Shown piece after piece: positions 1 to 11,408 of a stretch of 64,000 bases of DNA. Position numbers and translations under genes: made by a program. Numbering within the stretch: position 1 is the stretch's first letter; every line of letters starts with the position of its first letter. The stretch is taken from assembly GCA_020975725.1 (NCBI GenBank), contig QXJR01000014.1, positions 62,001 through 126,000 of the forward strand. Direction: 5' to 3'. Source of the DNA: Picocystis sp. L7. Its lineage: Eukaryota; Chlorophyta; Picocystophyceae; Picocystales; Picocystaceae. The notes beneath the pieces were generated by a model. It worked only from the letters and a program-made list of their open reading frames with translations. It searched no databases and was not told the DNA's origin.

Positions 1-124
1 AACCTGCACCTTTCGTGCATGGAAGGAGCTCTCCAAAGAGGGGCTTGGATCAAAGCTCCTCAAAACCATGCCCAAGAGGCTTGAAGAGGTCATCCTCAAC
101 CGTGGGGAGTTCACCAAGTATTGA
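1..124 (+). CDS. Tc1/mariner-like transposase, 3' end only (cut by window edge)
   Basis: This is the last 40 codons and TGA stop (122-124) of a transposase copy identical to the C-terminal end of the four complete copies downstream. The rest of the gene lies to the left of the window. Nothing here suggests the gene itself is truncated. Confidence 0.9.
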   Translation, partial: TCTFRAWKELSKEGLGSKLLKTMPKRLEEVILNRGEFTKY

Positions 125-1703
125 TTGCCTCCCATGAGAAAATGGCTTGTCTTGTAATTTGACTTGACAGTTTCTGTCTGTTTTTCCTTCCGTTTCTCGC
201 TCAAAACCAGTCACCCCCATGGAGTCGTGTGTTGGGCTCCTACGGACTTGTAGCTGCTCCACGTAGCTCAAATCAACTAATGGAGCCCCTGTGAACGCTT
301 GCATGCAGCTGAAACGGCTTGAGAAGGCCAGCCTGGGGCTCGGCCCCGTTGATGGGACTCATGGGACCTCTCAAGACACACCCCCAGGCTTCCCTCCCCA
401 GGCTCTCGGGGATCCTTGCGAAAGCGGATCGTAACCAAACTCCGTGAGCACTACTCCTGACATGTGATTCAACTACCCTCCAGTTTTTGTGGCCAAAAAC
501 GTCGTGGTTCGTACGGTATGCCTAAAAGCCTCTCCCTGGAGGACAGGCCTGAATCACTGAGTTTCGGCCTGTTTTCAGCACCAAACTGTGGTCGTCCTTT
601 CTCAGCCACCACAGCGTTTCAGGAGCTACCCATCCGGTACAGTATTCCTCTAGCTCACTTCATAGGTCTCCCAGAGTTTCGTAGCCATCCAAGGCGCCAT
701 ACGTCCGCGGTGGCCTCGGCAGCAAGCCCTTACCCACCCCACCGCCACTTTTTCTTCATAGGGAGAGAGGGGGTGTCGCTGCGGGATCCGTGGAGCCTCG
801 GGAGGGCCTTTCCGGACGTTGCCGTTCCAATCGAAGTTGTAGAGCACTTTGTTTTGCACGGTTTTGATCGATGGATCCCGGCCTGGTTCGGCCCGTGCAA
901 GCGCCGGGAGGCCCGCGTACGTCCCAGGGTCTTTGGGTCCTGGATCCTGCCTCGTTTCCCCTGGCGGGTTCTCCTTTCTTTCGATGCGCGTATCTCTTCG
1001 AATATCGGTTGAAATCCAACAAACGATGGCTCGTTGGATAGATCTCGGCGCGATCTTTCGAACGGTGCTCTCGAAATGGCCAAATTCTGCCTGGAGCGAT
1101 TTCTAGAGGCGAAAAACCACCGGCAGGTGGTGGGGACCCCAAACGGCACCTCTGCTCAACACCTCCCCGAGGGCAGCCGAGCGCCCACGGGGAACCGGAA
1201 CGCCAAACCCGGGGAAAGGAAAGAGAGAAAGATAGGACACCTTCATGAGAAAAAGCACATCGAGAGTCGATGCTCCTGGTGCCATGAAGCGCATGTTCAA
1301 CCGCCTGGCCAAAACGCCCCAAAAAGGGTGAATTTTGGAACACCCCCGAGCCAGCCGCGCCGAGTTCACCGGAAAGACGAACGATCCAGGACCAACCAAG
1401 CTCAGATTCGGATTCTCCTCGTCGAATCACCCAGAAACACCACAAAAAAGAAGGGGGAACAGGCCTGATGTGAAGAAAAAGCCCGAGGACTCACGCTCCC
1501 CCCAAGTGGCGGTGGGGTGGGTACGTGGGGGGCGTTTCGGGATCTGCTGGATTGGGGGGGGCGTGGCGCCCGAAGTACGAGGTTTCTGGTCCTGAAATTC
1601 AAACCGTAGTTGATCCGGACGATGTACAATTCACCTGCCAAATCTCGTTGTCCTGCCGTCACTCAGCGAGTGGCAGTGCCCCCGAGAGTCACCGCTGGTA
1701 GGT
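125..1703. other. Spacer of the tandem unit, no convincing gene
   Basis: About 1.58 kb separates one transposase stop from the next transposase start, and the same spacer recurs at 2946-4524, 5767-7345, 8588-10166 and, cut short, 11409-12804. It contains open frames on both strands (for example 464-1012 plus and 756-1445 minus), but they overlap one another, are rich in Arg, Pro and Ser, and show no domain I recognise. The only structure I can support is a perfect 20-bp inverted repeat, annotated separately. For a Tc1 element the spacer is long. Confidence 0.6.
731..1523. repeat. 20-bp inverted-repeat pair inside the spacer; possible element ends
   Basis: Positions 731-750 (TACCCACCCCACC...) are the exact reverse complement of 1504-1523 (...GGTGGGGTGGGTA). 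Just inside, a TTTTTCTTCA stretch is also mirrored, offset by about 24 bases on the right side. The outermost bases are TA on both sides, which fits the TA target duplication of Tc1/mariner elements, so 731-1523 could be a short non-autonomous element inside the unit. The pair could instead be the terminal repeats of a 2.07-kb element running from 1504 through the transposase to 3571. The same pair recurs at 3552/4325, 6373/7146, 9194/9967 and 12015/12788. Confidence 0.6.
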
Positions 1704-2945
1704 ATGGCAGGTTTGGAGGGGGGGTGCTGTCAACTCCCCTCCCCCAGCACACAGGGTGAGCAAGGGAGGATTATGGGGTGGAATCGAAAGAGGAAAGACC
1801 AAATACAGCACCGACCGGAGTTCAAGGCAAAGCGCTTCGTGATGGGGAAGAAGCGCACAAAAAAGCCATCACCAGGCCTCATGGAGGAAGCGGCCATCCA
1901 GGCCACCAAAGCGGCGTACAAGGTGCTCAGTGGGAACCTCTCCGCCACGTCCAAGGTTATGAAGCGGAGTTGGGCGACAGTGAAGTCTTGGGTGAAGGAT
2001 CGTAAGCCCAAAGCTTCCCCCTCTTCGAAACGCCGTTCCCTCTCTTATGCCCGTGGTCATGGCAAGTGGCTGTGCAACTTGCTCAAGTCTCGTGCACTTG
2101 AAGGCCAGGCCATGGGAACAAGGGACGTCATGAGCGAGTGGGAAGCACGGTACGGACGTAGAGTACCCTTGAGGACCTTGCAACGGCTGTTGAAGGATTT
2201 GGGGGTGAAGACCAAGGTGCAAAAAAAAGTGATGAAGTTGCAGGCCTCGCACAAGGCCAATAGAGTGAAGTTTGCGGAACGGCACTTGGGGGATGATTTT
2301 GGGCGGGTTCTTTTCACGGATGCCCACCAAATTTACCTGGGAACCACCAAGCACAAAGGCTCCAAACGAACCCTGGTCCCTCCTGGTACCACACCCCTCG
2401 TGGAGTACAACAAGGCCCCCCCACGAATCAAAGTGTATGGTGGGGTGTGTGCCCGTGGACTCACAGGCCTGTTGACAGTCACGGGGACCACCGGGCAGCC
2501 CAGTGACTTCAAGGATGGACAAGGGAAGGTGTCCAAGGGTGTAGGACAGCAGGAGTACGCAGAAAAAGTCCTCCCTTGGCTGATGAAGGAGGGCACCAGG
2601 TTGTACAAGAAGGCCCCTTGGACCTTTCAACAGGATGGGGATGGGGCCCATCGATCGAAGGCCACCATTCTCAAGTTGGTGGAGCTCTCCACTCAAGCTC
2701 ACGTGGATCTCATGTTGGATTGGCCCTCTCTCAGCCCTGATCTTAGTCCCATTGAAAACGTGTGGTCTTGCTTGGACAGGAGGGTGGAAGCCATGGGACC
2801 CACCACCTTGGAAGAGCTCAAAACCTGCACCTTTCGTGCATGGAAGGAGCTCTCCAAAGAGGGGCTTGGATCAAAGCTCCTCAAAACCATGCCCAAGAGG
2901 CTTGAAGAGGTCATCCTCAACCGTGGGGAGTTCACCAAGTATTGA
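1704..2945 (+). CDS. Tc1/mariner-family (DDE) transposase, copy 1
   Basis: This 413-residue protein is a cut-and-paste DNA transposase. A basic N-terminal half (about residues 25-170) with helix-turn-helix character would bind the element ends. The catalytic RNase-H-like core follows: D206 in FTDAHQ, D311 in FQQDGDG and E351 in DWPSLSPDLSPIENVW, the hallmark Tc1 block. By count, 39 residues separate the second Asp and the Glu, where classic Tc1 has 34. The reading frame is open and all three acidic residues are present, so it looks potentially active. The start at 1704 is the first ATG; in-frame ATGs at residues 24 and 47 are alternatives. Family assignment is firm; activity is inference. Confidence 0.92.
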   Translation: MAGLEGGCCQLPSPSTQGEQGRIMGWNRKRKDQIQHRPEFKAKRFVMGKKRTKKPSPGLMEEAAIQATKAAYKVLSGNLSATSKVMKRSWATVKSWVKDRKPKASPSSKRRSLSYARGHGKWLCNLLKSRALEGQAMGTRDVMSEWEARYGRRVPLRTLQRLLKDLGVKTKVQKKVMKLQASHKANRVKFAERHLGDDFGRVLFTDAHQIYLGTTKHKGSKRTLVPPGTTPLVEYNKAPPRIKVYGGVCARGLTGLLTVTGTTGQPSDFKDGQGKVSKGVGQQEYAEKVLPWLMKEGTRLYKKAPWTFQQDGDGAHRSKATILKLVELSTQAHVDLMLDWPSLSPDLSPIENVWSCLDRRVEAMGPTTLEELKTCTFRAWKELSKEGLGSKLLKTMPKRLEEVILNRGEFTKY

Positions 2946-4524
2946 TTGCCTCCCATGAGAAAATGGCTTGTCTTGTAATTTGACTTGACAGTTTCTGTCT
3001 GTTTTTCCTTCCGTTTCTCGCTCAAAACCAGTCACCCCCATGGAGTCGTGTGTTGGGCTCCTACGGACTTGTAGCTGCTCCACGTAGCTCAAATCAACTA
3101 ATGGAGCCCCTGTGAACGCTTGCATGCAGCTGAAACGGCTTGAGAAGGCCAGCCTGGGGCTCGGCCCCGTTGATGGGACTCATGGGACCTCTCAAGACAC
3201 ACCCCCAGGCTTCCCTCCCCAGGCTCTCGGGGATCCTTGCGAAAGCGGATCGTAACCAAACTCCGTGAGCACTACTCCTGACATGTGATTCAACTACCCT
3301 CCAGTTTTTGTGGCCAAAAACGTCGTGGTTCGTACGGTATGCCTAAAAGCCTCTCCCTGGAGGACAGGCCTGAATCACTGAGTTTCGGCCTGTTTTCAGC
3401 ACCAAACTGTGGTCGTCCTTTCTCAGCCACCACAGCGTTTCAGGAGCTACCCATCCGGTACAGTATTCCTCTAGCTCACTTCATAGGTCTCCCAGAGTTT
3501 CGTAGCCATCCAAGGCGCCATACGTCCGCGGTGGCCTCGGCAGCAAGCCCTTACCCACCCCACCGCCACTTTTTCTTCATAGGGAGAGAGGGGGTGTCGC
3601 TGCGGGATCCGTGGAGCCTCGGGAGGGCCTTTCCGGACGTTGCCGTTCCAATCGAAGTTGTAGAGCACTTTGTTTTGCACGGTTTTGATCGATGGATCCC
3701 GGCCTGGTTCGGCCCGTGCAAGCGCCGGGAGGCCCGCGTACGTCCCAGGGTCTTTGGGTCCTGGATCCTGCCTCGTTTCCCCTGGCGGGTTCTCCTTTCT
3801 TTCGATGCGCGTATCTCTTCGAATATCGGTTGAAATCCAACAAACGATGGCTCGTTGGATAGATCTCGGCGCGATCTTTCGAACGGTGCTCTCGAAATGG
3901 CCAAATTCTGCCTGGAGCGATTTCTAGAGGCGAAAAACCACCGGCAGGTGGTGGGGACCCCAAACGGCACCTCTGCTCAACACCTCCCCGAGGGCAGCCG
4001 AGCGCCCACGGGGAACCGGAACGCCAAACCCGGGGAAAGGAAAGAGAGAAAGATAGGACACCTTCATGAGAAAAAGCACATCGAGAGTCGATGCTCCTGG
4101 TGCCATGAAGCGCATGTTCAACCGCCTGGCCAAAACGCCCCAAAAAGGGTGAATTTTGGAACACCCCCGAGCCAGCCGCGCCGAGTTCACCGGAAAGACG
4201 AACGATCCAGGACCAACCAAGCTCAGATTCGGATTCTCCTCGTCGAATCACCCAGAAACACCACAAAAAAGAAGGGGGAACAGGCCTGATGTGAAGAAAA
4301 AGCCCGAGGACTCACGCTCCCCCCAAGTGGCGGTGGGGTGGGTACGTGGGGGGCGTTTCGGGATCTGCTGGATTGGGGGGGGCGTGGCGCCCGAAGTACG
4401 AGGTTTCTGGTCCTGAAATTCAAACCGTAGTTGATCCGGACGATGTACAATTCACCTGCCAAATCTCGTTGTCCTGCCGTCACTCAGCGAGTGGCAGTGC
4501 CCCCGAGAGTCACCGCTGGTAGGT

Positions 4525-5766
4525 ATGGCAGGTTTGGAGGGGGGGTGCTGTCAACTCCCCTCCCCCAGCACACAGGGTGAGCAAGGGAGGATTATGGGGT
4601 GGAATCGAAAGAGGAAAGACCAAATACAGCACCGACCGGAGTTCAAGGCAAAGCGCTTCGTGATGGGGAAGAAGCGCACAAAAAAGCCATCACCAGGCCT
4701 CATGGAGGAAGCGGCCATCCAGGCCACCAAAGCGGCGTACAAGGTGCTCAGTGGGAACCTCTCCGCCACGTCCAAGGTTATGAAGCGGAGTTGGGCGACA
4801 GTGAAGTCTTGGGTGAAGGATCGTAAGCCCAAAGCTTCCCCCTCTTCGAAACGCCGTTCCCTCTCTTATGCCCGTGGTCATGGCAAGTGGCTGTGCAACT
4901 TGCTCAAGTCTCGTGCACTTGAAGGCCAGGCCATGGGAACAAGGGACGTCATGAGCGAGTGGGAAGCACGGTACGGACGTAGAGTACCCTTGAGGACCTT
5001 GCAACGGCTGTTGAAGGATTTGGGGGTGAAGACCAAGGTGCAAAAAAAAGTGATGAAGTTGCAGGCCTCGCACAAGGCCAATAGAGTGAAGTTTGCGGAA
5101 CGGCACTTGGGGGATGATTTTGGGCGGGTTCTTTTCACGGATGCCCACCAAATTTACCTGGGAACCACCAAGCACAAAGGCTCCAAACGAACCCTGGTCC
5201 CTCCTGGTACCACACCCCTCGTGGAGTACAACAAGGCCCCCCCACGAATCAAAGTGTATGGTGGGGTGTGTGCCCGTGGACTCACAGGCCTGTTGACAGT
5301 CACGGGGACCACCGGGCAGCCCAGTGACTTCAAGGATGGACAAGGGAAGGTGTCCAAGGGTGTAGGACAGCAGGAGTACGCAGAAAAAGTCCTCCCTTGG
5401 CTGATGAAGGAGGGCACCAGGTTGTACAAGAAGGCCCCTTGGACCTTTCAACAGGATGGGGATGGGGCCCATCGATCGAAGGCCACCATTCTCAAGTTGG
5501 TGGAGCTCTCCACTCAAGCTCACGTGGATCTCATGTTGGATTGGCCCTCTCTCAGCCCTGATCTTAGTCCCATTGAAAACGTGTGGTCTTGCTTGGACAG
5601 GAGGGTGGAAGCCATGGGACCCACCACCTTGGAAGAGCTCAAAACCTGCACCTTTCGTGCATGGAAGGAGCTCTCCAAAGAGGGGCTTGGATCAAAGCTC
5701 CTCAAAACCATGCCCAAGAGGCTTGAAGAGGTCATCCTCAACCGTGGGGAGTTCACCAAGTATTGA
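4525..5766 (+). CDS. Tc1/mariner-family (DDE) transposase, copy 2
   Basis: Second complete copy of the 413-residue transposase, 2821 bases from the first and identical to it in every stretch I compared. The D-D-E residues (206, 311, 351) and the DLSPIENVW block are kept. Lack of drift between copies argues for recent amplification or gene conversion, or for an assembly effect. Confidence 0.92.
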   Translation: MAGLEGGCCQLPSPSTQGEQGRIMGWNRKRKDQIQHRPEFKAKRFVMGKKRTKKPSPGLMEEAAIQATKAAYKVLSGNLSATSKVMKRSWATVKSWVKDRKPKASPSSKRRSLSYARGHGKWLCNLLKSRALEGQAMGTRDVMSEWEARYGRRVPLRTLQRLLKDLGVKTKVQKKVMKLQASHKANRVKFAERHLGDDFGRVLFTDAHQIYLGTTKHKGSKRTLVPPGTTPLVEYNKAPPRIKVYGGVCARGLTGLLTVTGTTGQPSDFKDGQGKVSKGVGQQEYAEKVLPWLMKEGTRLYKKAPWTFQQDGDGAHRSKATILKLVELSTQAHVDLMLDWPSLSPDLSPIENVWSCLDRRVEAMGPTTLEELKTCTFRAWKELSKEGLGSKLLKTMPKRLEEVILNRGEFTKY

Positions 5767-7345
5767 TTGCCTCCCATGAGAAAATGGCTTGTCTTGTAAT
5801 TTGACTTGACAGTTTCTGTCTGTTTTTCCTTCCGTTTCTCGCTCAAAACCAGTCACCCCCATGGAGTCGTGTGTTGGGCTCCTACGGACTTGTAGCTGCT
5901 CCACGTAGCTCAAATCAACTAATGGAGCCCCTGTGAACGCTTGCATGCAGCTGAAACGGCTTGAGAAGGCCAGCCTGGGGCTCGGCCCCGTTGATGGGAC
6001 TCATGGGACCTCTCAAGACACACCCCCAGGCTTCCCTCCCCAGGCTCTCGGGGATCCTTGCGAAAGCGGATCGTAACCAAACTCCGTGAGCACTACTCCT
6101 GACATGTGATTCAACTACCCTCCAGTTTTTGTGGCCAAAAACGTCGTGGTTCGTACGGTATGCCTAAAAGCCTCTCCCTGGAGGACAGGCCTGAATCACT
6201 GAGTTTCGGCCTGTTTTCAGCACCAAACTGTGGTCGTCCTTTCTCAGCCACCACAGCGTTTCAGGAGCTACCCATCCGGTACAGTATTCCTCTAGCTCAC
6301 TTCATAGGTCTCCCAGAGTTTCGTAGCCATCCAAGGCGCCATACGTCCGCGGTGGCCTCGGCAGCAAGCCCTTACCCACCCCACCGCCACTTTTTCTTCA
6401 TAGGGAGAGAGGGGGTGTCGCTGCGGGATCCGTGGAGCCTCGGGAGGGCCTTTCCGGACGTTGCCGTTCCAATCGAAGTTGTAGAGCACTTTGTTTTGCA
6501 CGGTTTTGATCGATGGATCCCGGCCTGGTTCGGCCCGTGCAAGCGCCGGGAGGCCCGCGTACGTCCCAGGGTCTTTGGGTCCTGGATCCTGCCTCGTTTC
6601 CCCTGGCGGGTTCTCCTTTCTTTCGATGCGCGTATCTCTTCGAATATCGGTTGAAATCCAACAAACGATGGCTCGTTGGATAGATCTCGGCGCGATCTTT
6701 CGAACGGTGCTCTCGAAATGGCCAAATTCTGCCTGGAGCGATTTCTAGAGGCGAAAAACCACCGGCAGGTGGTGGGGACCCCAAACGGCACCTCTGCTCA
6801 ACACCTCCCCGAGGGCAGCCGAGCGCCCACGGGGAACCGGAACGCCAAACCCGGGGAAAGGAAAGAGAGAAAGATAGGACACCTTCATGAGAAAAAGCAC
6901 ATCGAGAGTCGATGCTCCTGGTGCCATGAAGCGCATGTTCAACCGCCTGGCCAAAACGCCCCAAAAAGGGTGAATTTTGGAACACCCCCGAGCCAGCCGC
7001 GCCGAGTTCACCGGAAAGACGAACGATCCAGGACCAACCAAGCTCAGATTCGGATTCTCCTCGTCGAATCACCCAGAAACACCACAAAAAAGAAGGGGGA
7101 ACAGGCCTGATGTGAAGAAAAAGCCCGAGGACTCACGCTCCCCCCAAGTGGCGGTGGGGTGGGTACGTGGGGGGCGTTTCGGGATCTGCTGGATTGGGGG
7201 GGGCGTGGCGCCCGAAGTACGAGGTTTCTGGTCCTGAAATTCAAACCGTAGTTGATCCGGACGATGTACAATTCACCTGCCAAATCTCGTTGTCCTGCCG
7301 TCACTCAGCGAGTGGCAGTGCCCCCGAGAGTCACCGCTGGTAGGT

Positions 7346-8587
7346 ATGGCAGGTTTGGAGGGGGGGTGCTGTCAACTCCCCTCCCCCAGCACACAGGGTG
7401 AGCAAGGGAGGATTATGGGGTGGAATCGAAAGAGGAAAGACCAAATACAGCACCGACCGGAGTTCAAGGCAAAGCGCTTCGTGATGGGGAAGAAGCGCAC
7501 AAAAAAGCCATCACCAGGCCTCATGGAGGAAGCGGCCATCCAGGCCACCAAAGCGGCGTACAAGGTGCTCAGTGGGAACCTCTCCGCCACGTCCAAGGTT
7601 ATGAAGCGGAGTTGGGCGACAGTGAAGTCTTGGGTGAAGGATCGTAAGCCCAAAGCTTCCCCCTCTTCGAAACGCCGTTCCCTCTCTTATGCCCGTGGTC
7701 ATGGCAAGTGGCTGTGCAACTTGCTCAAGTCTCGTGCACTTGAAGGCCAGGCCATGGGAACAAGGGACGTCATGAGCGAGTGGGAAGCACGGTACGGACG
7801 TAGAGTACCCTTGAGGACCTTGCAACGGCTGTTGAAGGATTTGGGGGTGAAGACCAAGGTGCAAAAAAAAGTGATGAAGTTGCAGGCCTCGCACAAGGCC
7901 AATAGAGTGAAGTTTGCGGAACGGCACTTGGGGGATGATTTTGGGCGGGTTCTTTTCACGGATGCCCACCAAATTTACCTGGGAACCACCAAGCACAAAG
8001 GCTCCAAACGAACCCTGGTCCCTCCTGGTACCACACCCCTCGTGGAGTACAACAAGGCCCCCCCACGAATCAAAGTGTATGGTGGGGTGTGTGCCCGTGG
8101 ACTCACAGGCCTGTTGACAGTCACGGGGACCACCGGGCAGCCCAGTGACTTCAAGGATGGACAAGGGAAGGTGTCCAAGGGTGTAGGACAGCAGGAGTAC
8201 GCAGAAAAAGTCCTCCCTTGGCTGATGAAGGAGGGCACCAGGTTGTACAAGAAGGCCCCTTGGACCTTTCAACAGGATGGGGATGGGGCCCATCGATCGA
8301 AGGCCACCATTCTCAAGTTGGTGGAGCTCTCCACTCAAGCTCACGTGGATCTCATGTTGGATTGGCCCTCTCTCAGCCCTGATCTTAGTCCCATTGAAAA
8401 CGTGTGGTCTTGCTTGGACAGGAGGGTGGAAGCCATGGGACCCACCACCTTGGAAGAGCTCAAAACCTGCACCTTTCGTGCATGGAAGGAGCTCTCCAAA
8501 GAGGGGCTTGGATCAAAGCTCCTCAAAACCATGCCCAAGAGGCTTGAAGAGGTCATCCTCAACCGTGGGGAGTTCACCAAGTATTGA
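7346..8587 (+). CDS. Tc1/mariner-family (DDE) transposase, copy 3
   Basis: Third complete copy of the same 413-residue transposase, in the same orientation and with the same flanking spacer as the others. The catalytic triad is intact and no in-frame stop is seen. Confidence 0.92.
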   Translation: MAGLEGGCCQLPSPSTQGEQGRIMGWNRKRKDQIQHRPEFKAKRFVMGKKRTKKPSPGLMEEAAIQATKAAYKVLSGNLSATSKVMKRSWATVKSWVKDRKPKASPSSKRRSLSYARGHGKWLCNLLKSRALEGQAMGTRDVMSEWEARYGRRVPLRTLQRLLKDLGVKTKVQKKVMKLQASHKANRVKFAERHLGDDFGRVLFTDAHQIYLGTTKHKGSKRTLVPPGTTPLVEYNKAPPRIKVYGGVCARGLTGLLTVTGTTGQPSDFKDGQGKVSKGVGQQEYAEKVLPWLMKEGTRLYKKAPWTFQQDGDGAHRSKATILKLVELSTQAHVDLMLDWPSLSPDLSPIENVWSCLDRRVEAMGPTTLEELKTCTFRAWKELSKEGLGSKLLKTMPKRLEEVILNRGEFTKY

Positions 8588-10166
8588 TTGCCTCCCATGA
8601 GAAAATGGCTTGTCTTGTAATTTGACTTGACAGTTTCTGTCTGTTTTTCCTTCCGTTTCTCGCTCAAAACCAGTCACCCCCATGGAGTCGTGTGTTGGGC
8701 TCCTACGGACTTGTAGCTGCTCCACGTAGCTCAAATCAACTAATGGAGCCCCTGTGAACGCTTGCATGCAGCTGAAACGGCTTGAGAAGGCCAGCCTGGG
8801 GCTCGGCCCCGTTGATGGGACTCATGGGACCTCTCAAGACACACCCCCAGGCTTCCCTCCCCAGGCTCTCGGGGATCCTTGCGAAAGCGGATCGTAACCA
8901 AACTCCGTGAGCACTACTCCTGACATGTGATTCAACTACCCTCCAGTTTTTGTGGCCAAAAACGTCGTGGTTCGTACGGTATGCCTAAAAGCCTCTCCCT
9001 GGAGGACAGGCCTGAATCACTGAGTTTCGGCCTGTTTTCAGCACCAAACTGTGGTCGTCCTTTCTCAGCCACCACAGCGTTTCAGGAGCTACCCATCCGG
9101 TACAGTATTCCTCTAGCTCACTTCATAGGTCTCCCAGAGTTTCGTAGCCATCCAAGGCGCCATACGTCCGCGGTGGCCTCGGCAGCAAGCCCTTACCCAC
9201 CCCACCGCCACTTTTTCTTCATAGGGAGAGAGGGGGTGTCGCTGCGGGATCCGTGGAGCCTCGGGAGGGCCTTTCCGGACGTTGCCGTTCCAATCGAAGT
9301 TGTAGAGCACTTTGTTTTGCACGGTTTTGATCGATGGATCCCGGCCTGGTTCGGCCCGTGCAAGCGCCGGGAGGCCCGCGTACGTCCCAGGGTCTTTGGG
9401 TCCTGGATCCTGCCTCGTTTCCCCTGGCGGGTTCTCCTTTCTTTCGATGCGCGTATCTCTTCGAATATCGGTTGAAATCCAACAAACGATGGCTCGTTGG
9501 ATAGATCTCGGCGCGATCTTTCGAACGGTGCTCTCGAAATGGCCAAATTCTGCCTGGAGCGATTTCTAGAGGCGAAAAACCACCGGCAGGTGGTGGGGAC
9601 CCCAAACGGCACCTCTGCTCAACACCTCCCCGAGGGCAGCCGAGCGCCCACGGGGAACCGGAACGCCAAACCCGGGGAAAGGAAAGAGAGAAAGATAGGA
9701 CACCTTCATGAGAAAAAGCACATCGAGAGTCGATGCTCCTGGTGCCATGAAGCGCATGTTCAACCGCCTGGCCAAAACGCCCCAAAAAGGGTGAATTTTG
9801 GAACACCCCCGAGCCAGCCGCGCCGAGTTCACCGGAAAGACGAACGATCCAGGACCAACCAAGCTCAGATTCGGATTCTCCTCGTCGAATCACCCAGAAA
9901 CACCACAAAAAAGAAGGGGGAACAGGCCTGATGTGAAGAAAAAGCCCGAGGACTCACGCTCCCCCCAAGTGGCGGTGGGGTGGGTACGTGGGGGGCGTTT
10001 CGGGATCTGCTGGATTGGGGGGGGCGTGGCGCCCGAAGTACGAGGTTTCTGGTCCTGAAATTCAAACCGTAGTTGATCCGGACGATGTACAATTCACCTG
10101 CCAAATCTCGTTGTCCTGCCGTCACTCAGCGAGTGGCAGTGCCCCCGAGAGTCACCGCTGGTAGGT

Positions 10167-11408
10167 ATGGCAGGTTTGGAGGGGGGGTGCTGTCAACTCC
10201 CCTCCCCCAGCACACAGGGTGAGCAAGGGAGGATTATGGGGTGGAATCGAAAGAGGAAAGACCAAATACAGCACCGACCGGAGTTCAAGGCAAAGCGCTT
10301 CGTGATGGGGAAGAAGCGCACAAAAAAGCCATCACCAGGCCTCATGGAGGAAGCGGCCATCCAGGCCACCAAAGCGGCGTACAAGGTGCTCAGTGGGAAC
10401 CTCTCCGCCACGTCCAAGGTTATGAAGCGGAGTTGGGCGACAGTGAAGTCTTGGGTGAAGGATCGTAAGCCCAAAGCTTCCCCCTCTTCGAAACGCCGTT
10501 CCCTCTCTTATGCCCGTGGTCATGGCAAGTGGCTGTGCAACTTGCTCAAGTCTCGTGCACTTGAAGGCCAGGCCATGGGAACAAGGGACGTCATGAGCGA
10601 GTGGGAAGCACGGTACGGACGTAGAGTACCCTTGAGGACCTTGCAACGGCTGTTGAAGGATTTGGGGGTGAAGACCAAGGTGCAAAAAAAAGTGATGAAG
10701 TTGCAGGCCTCGCACAAGGCCAATAGAGTGAAGTTTGCGGAACGGCACTTGGGGGATGATTTTGGGCGGGTTCTTTTCACGGATGCCCACCAAATTTACC
10801 TGGGAACCACCAAGCACAAAGGCTCCAAACGAACCCTGGTCCCTCCTGGTACCACACCCCTCGTGGAGTACAACAAGGCCCCCCCACGAATCAAAGTGTA
10901 TGGTGGGGTGTGTGCCCGTGGACTCACAGGCCTGTTGACAGTCACGGGGACCACCGGGCAGCCCAGTGACTTCAAGGATGGACAAGGGAAGGTGTCCAAG
11001 GGTGTAGGACAGCAGGAGTACGCAGAAAAAGTCCTCCCTTGGCTGATGAAGGAGGGCACCAGGTTGTACAAGAAGGCCCCTTGGACCTTTCAACAGGATG
11101 GGGATGGGGCCCATCGATCGAAGGCCACCATTCTCAAGTTGGTGGAGCTCTCCACTCAAGCTCACGTGGATCTCATGTTGGATTGGCCCTCTCTCAGCCC
11201 TGATCTTAGTCCCATTGAAAACGTGTGGTCTTGCTTGGACAGGAGGGTGGAAGCCATGGGACCCACCACCTTGGAAGAGCTCAAAACCTGCACCTTTCGT
11301 GCATGGAAGGAGCTCTCCAAAGAGGGGCTTGGATCAAAGCTCCTCAAAACCATGCCCAAGAGGCTTGAAGAGGTCATCCTCAACCGTGGGGAGTTCACCA
11401 AGTATTGA
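10167..11408 (+). CDS. Tc1/mariner-family (DDE) transposase, copy 4
   Basis: Fourth and last complete copy. The unit that follows ends at 12804 before the next transposase would begin. The protein is the same 413 residues with D206, D311 and E351 present. Confidence 0.92.
   Translation: MAGLEGGCCQLPSPSTQGEQGRIMGWNRKRKDQIQHRPEFKAKRFVMGKKRTKKPSPGLMEEAAIQATKAAYKVLSGNLSATSKVMKRSWATVKSWVKDRKPKASPSSKRRSLSYARGHGKWLCNLLKSRALEGQAMGTRDVMSEWEARYGRRVPLRTLQRLLKDLGVKTKVQKKVMKLQASHKANRVKFAERHLGDDFGRVLFTDAHQIYLGTTKHKGSKRTLVPPGTTPLVEYNKAPPRIKVYGGVCARGLTGLLTVTGTTGQPSDFKDGQGKVSKGVGQQEYAEKVLPWLMKEGTRLYKKAPWTFQQDGDGAHRSKATILKLVELSTQAHVDLMLDWPSLSPDLSPIENVWSCLDRRVEAMGPTTLEELKTCTFRAWKELSKEGLGSKLLKTMPKRLEEVILNRGEFTKY

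Noticed and set aside
756-1445. 229-residue minus-strand open frame in the tandem-unit spacer, and a 182-residue plus-strand frame at 464-1012
   Set aside because: They overlap each other, are Arg/Pro/Ser-rich and have no recognisable domain; identical copies recur only because the unit is duplicated.
1681-3232. Short CCCCGAGAG / CTCTCGGGG inverted pair as ends of the Tc1 element
   Set aside because: Only nine bases, expected by chance in GC-rich DNA, and without flanking TA; the 20-bp pair is far better supported.
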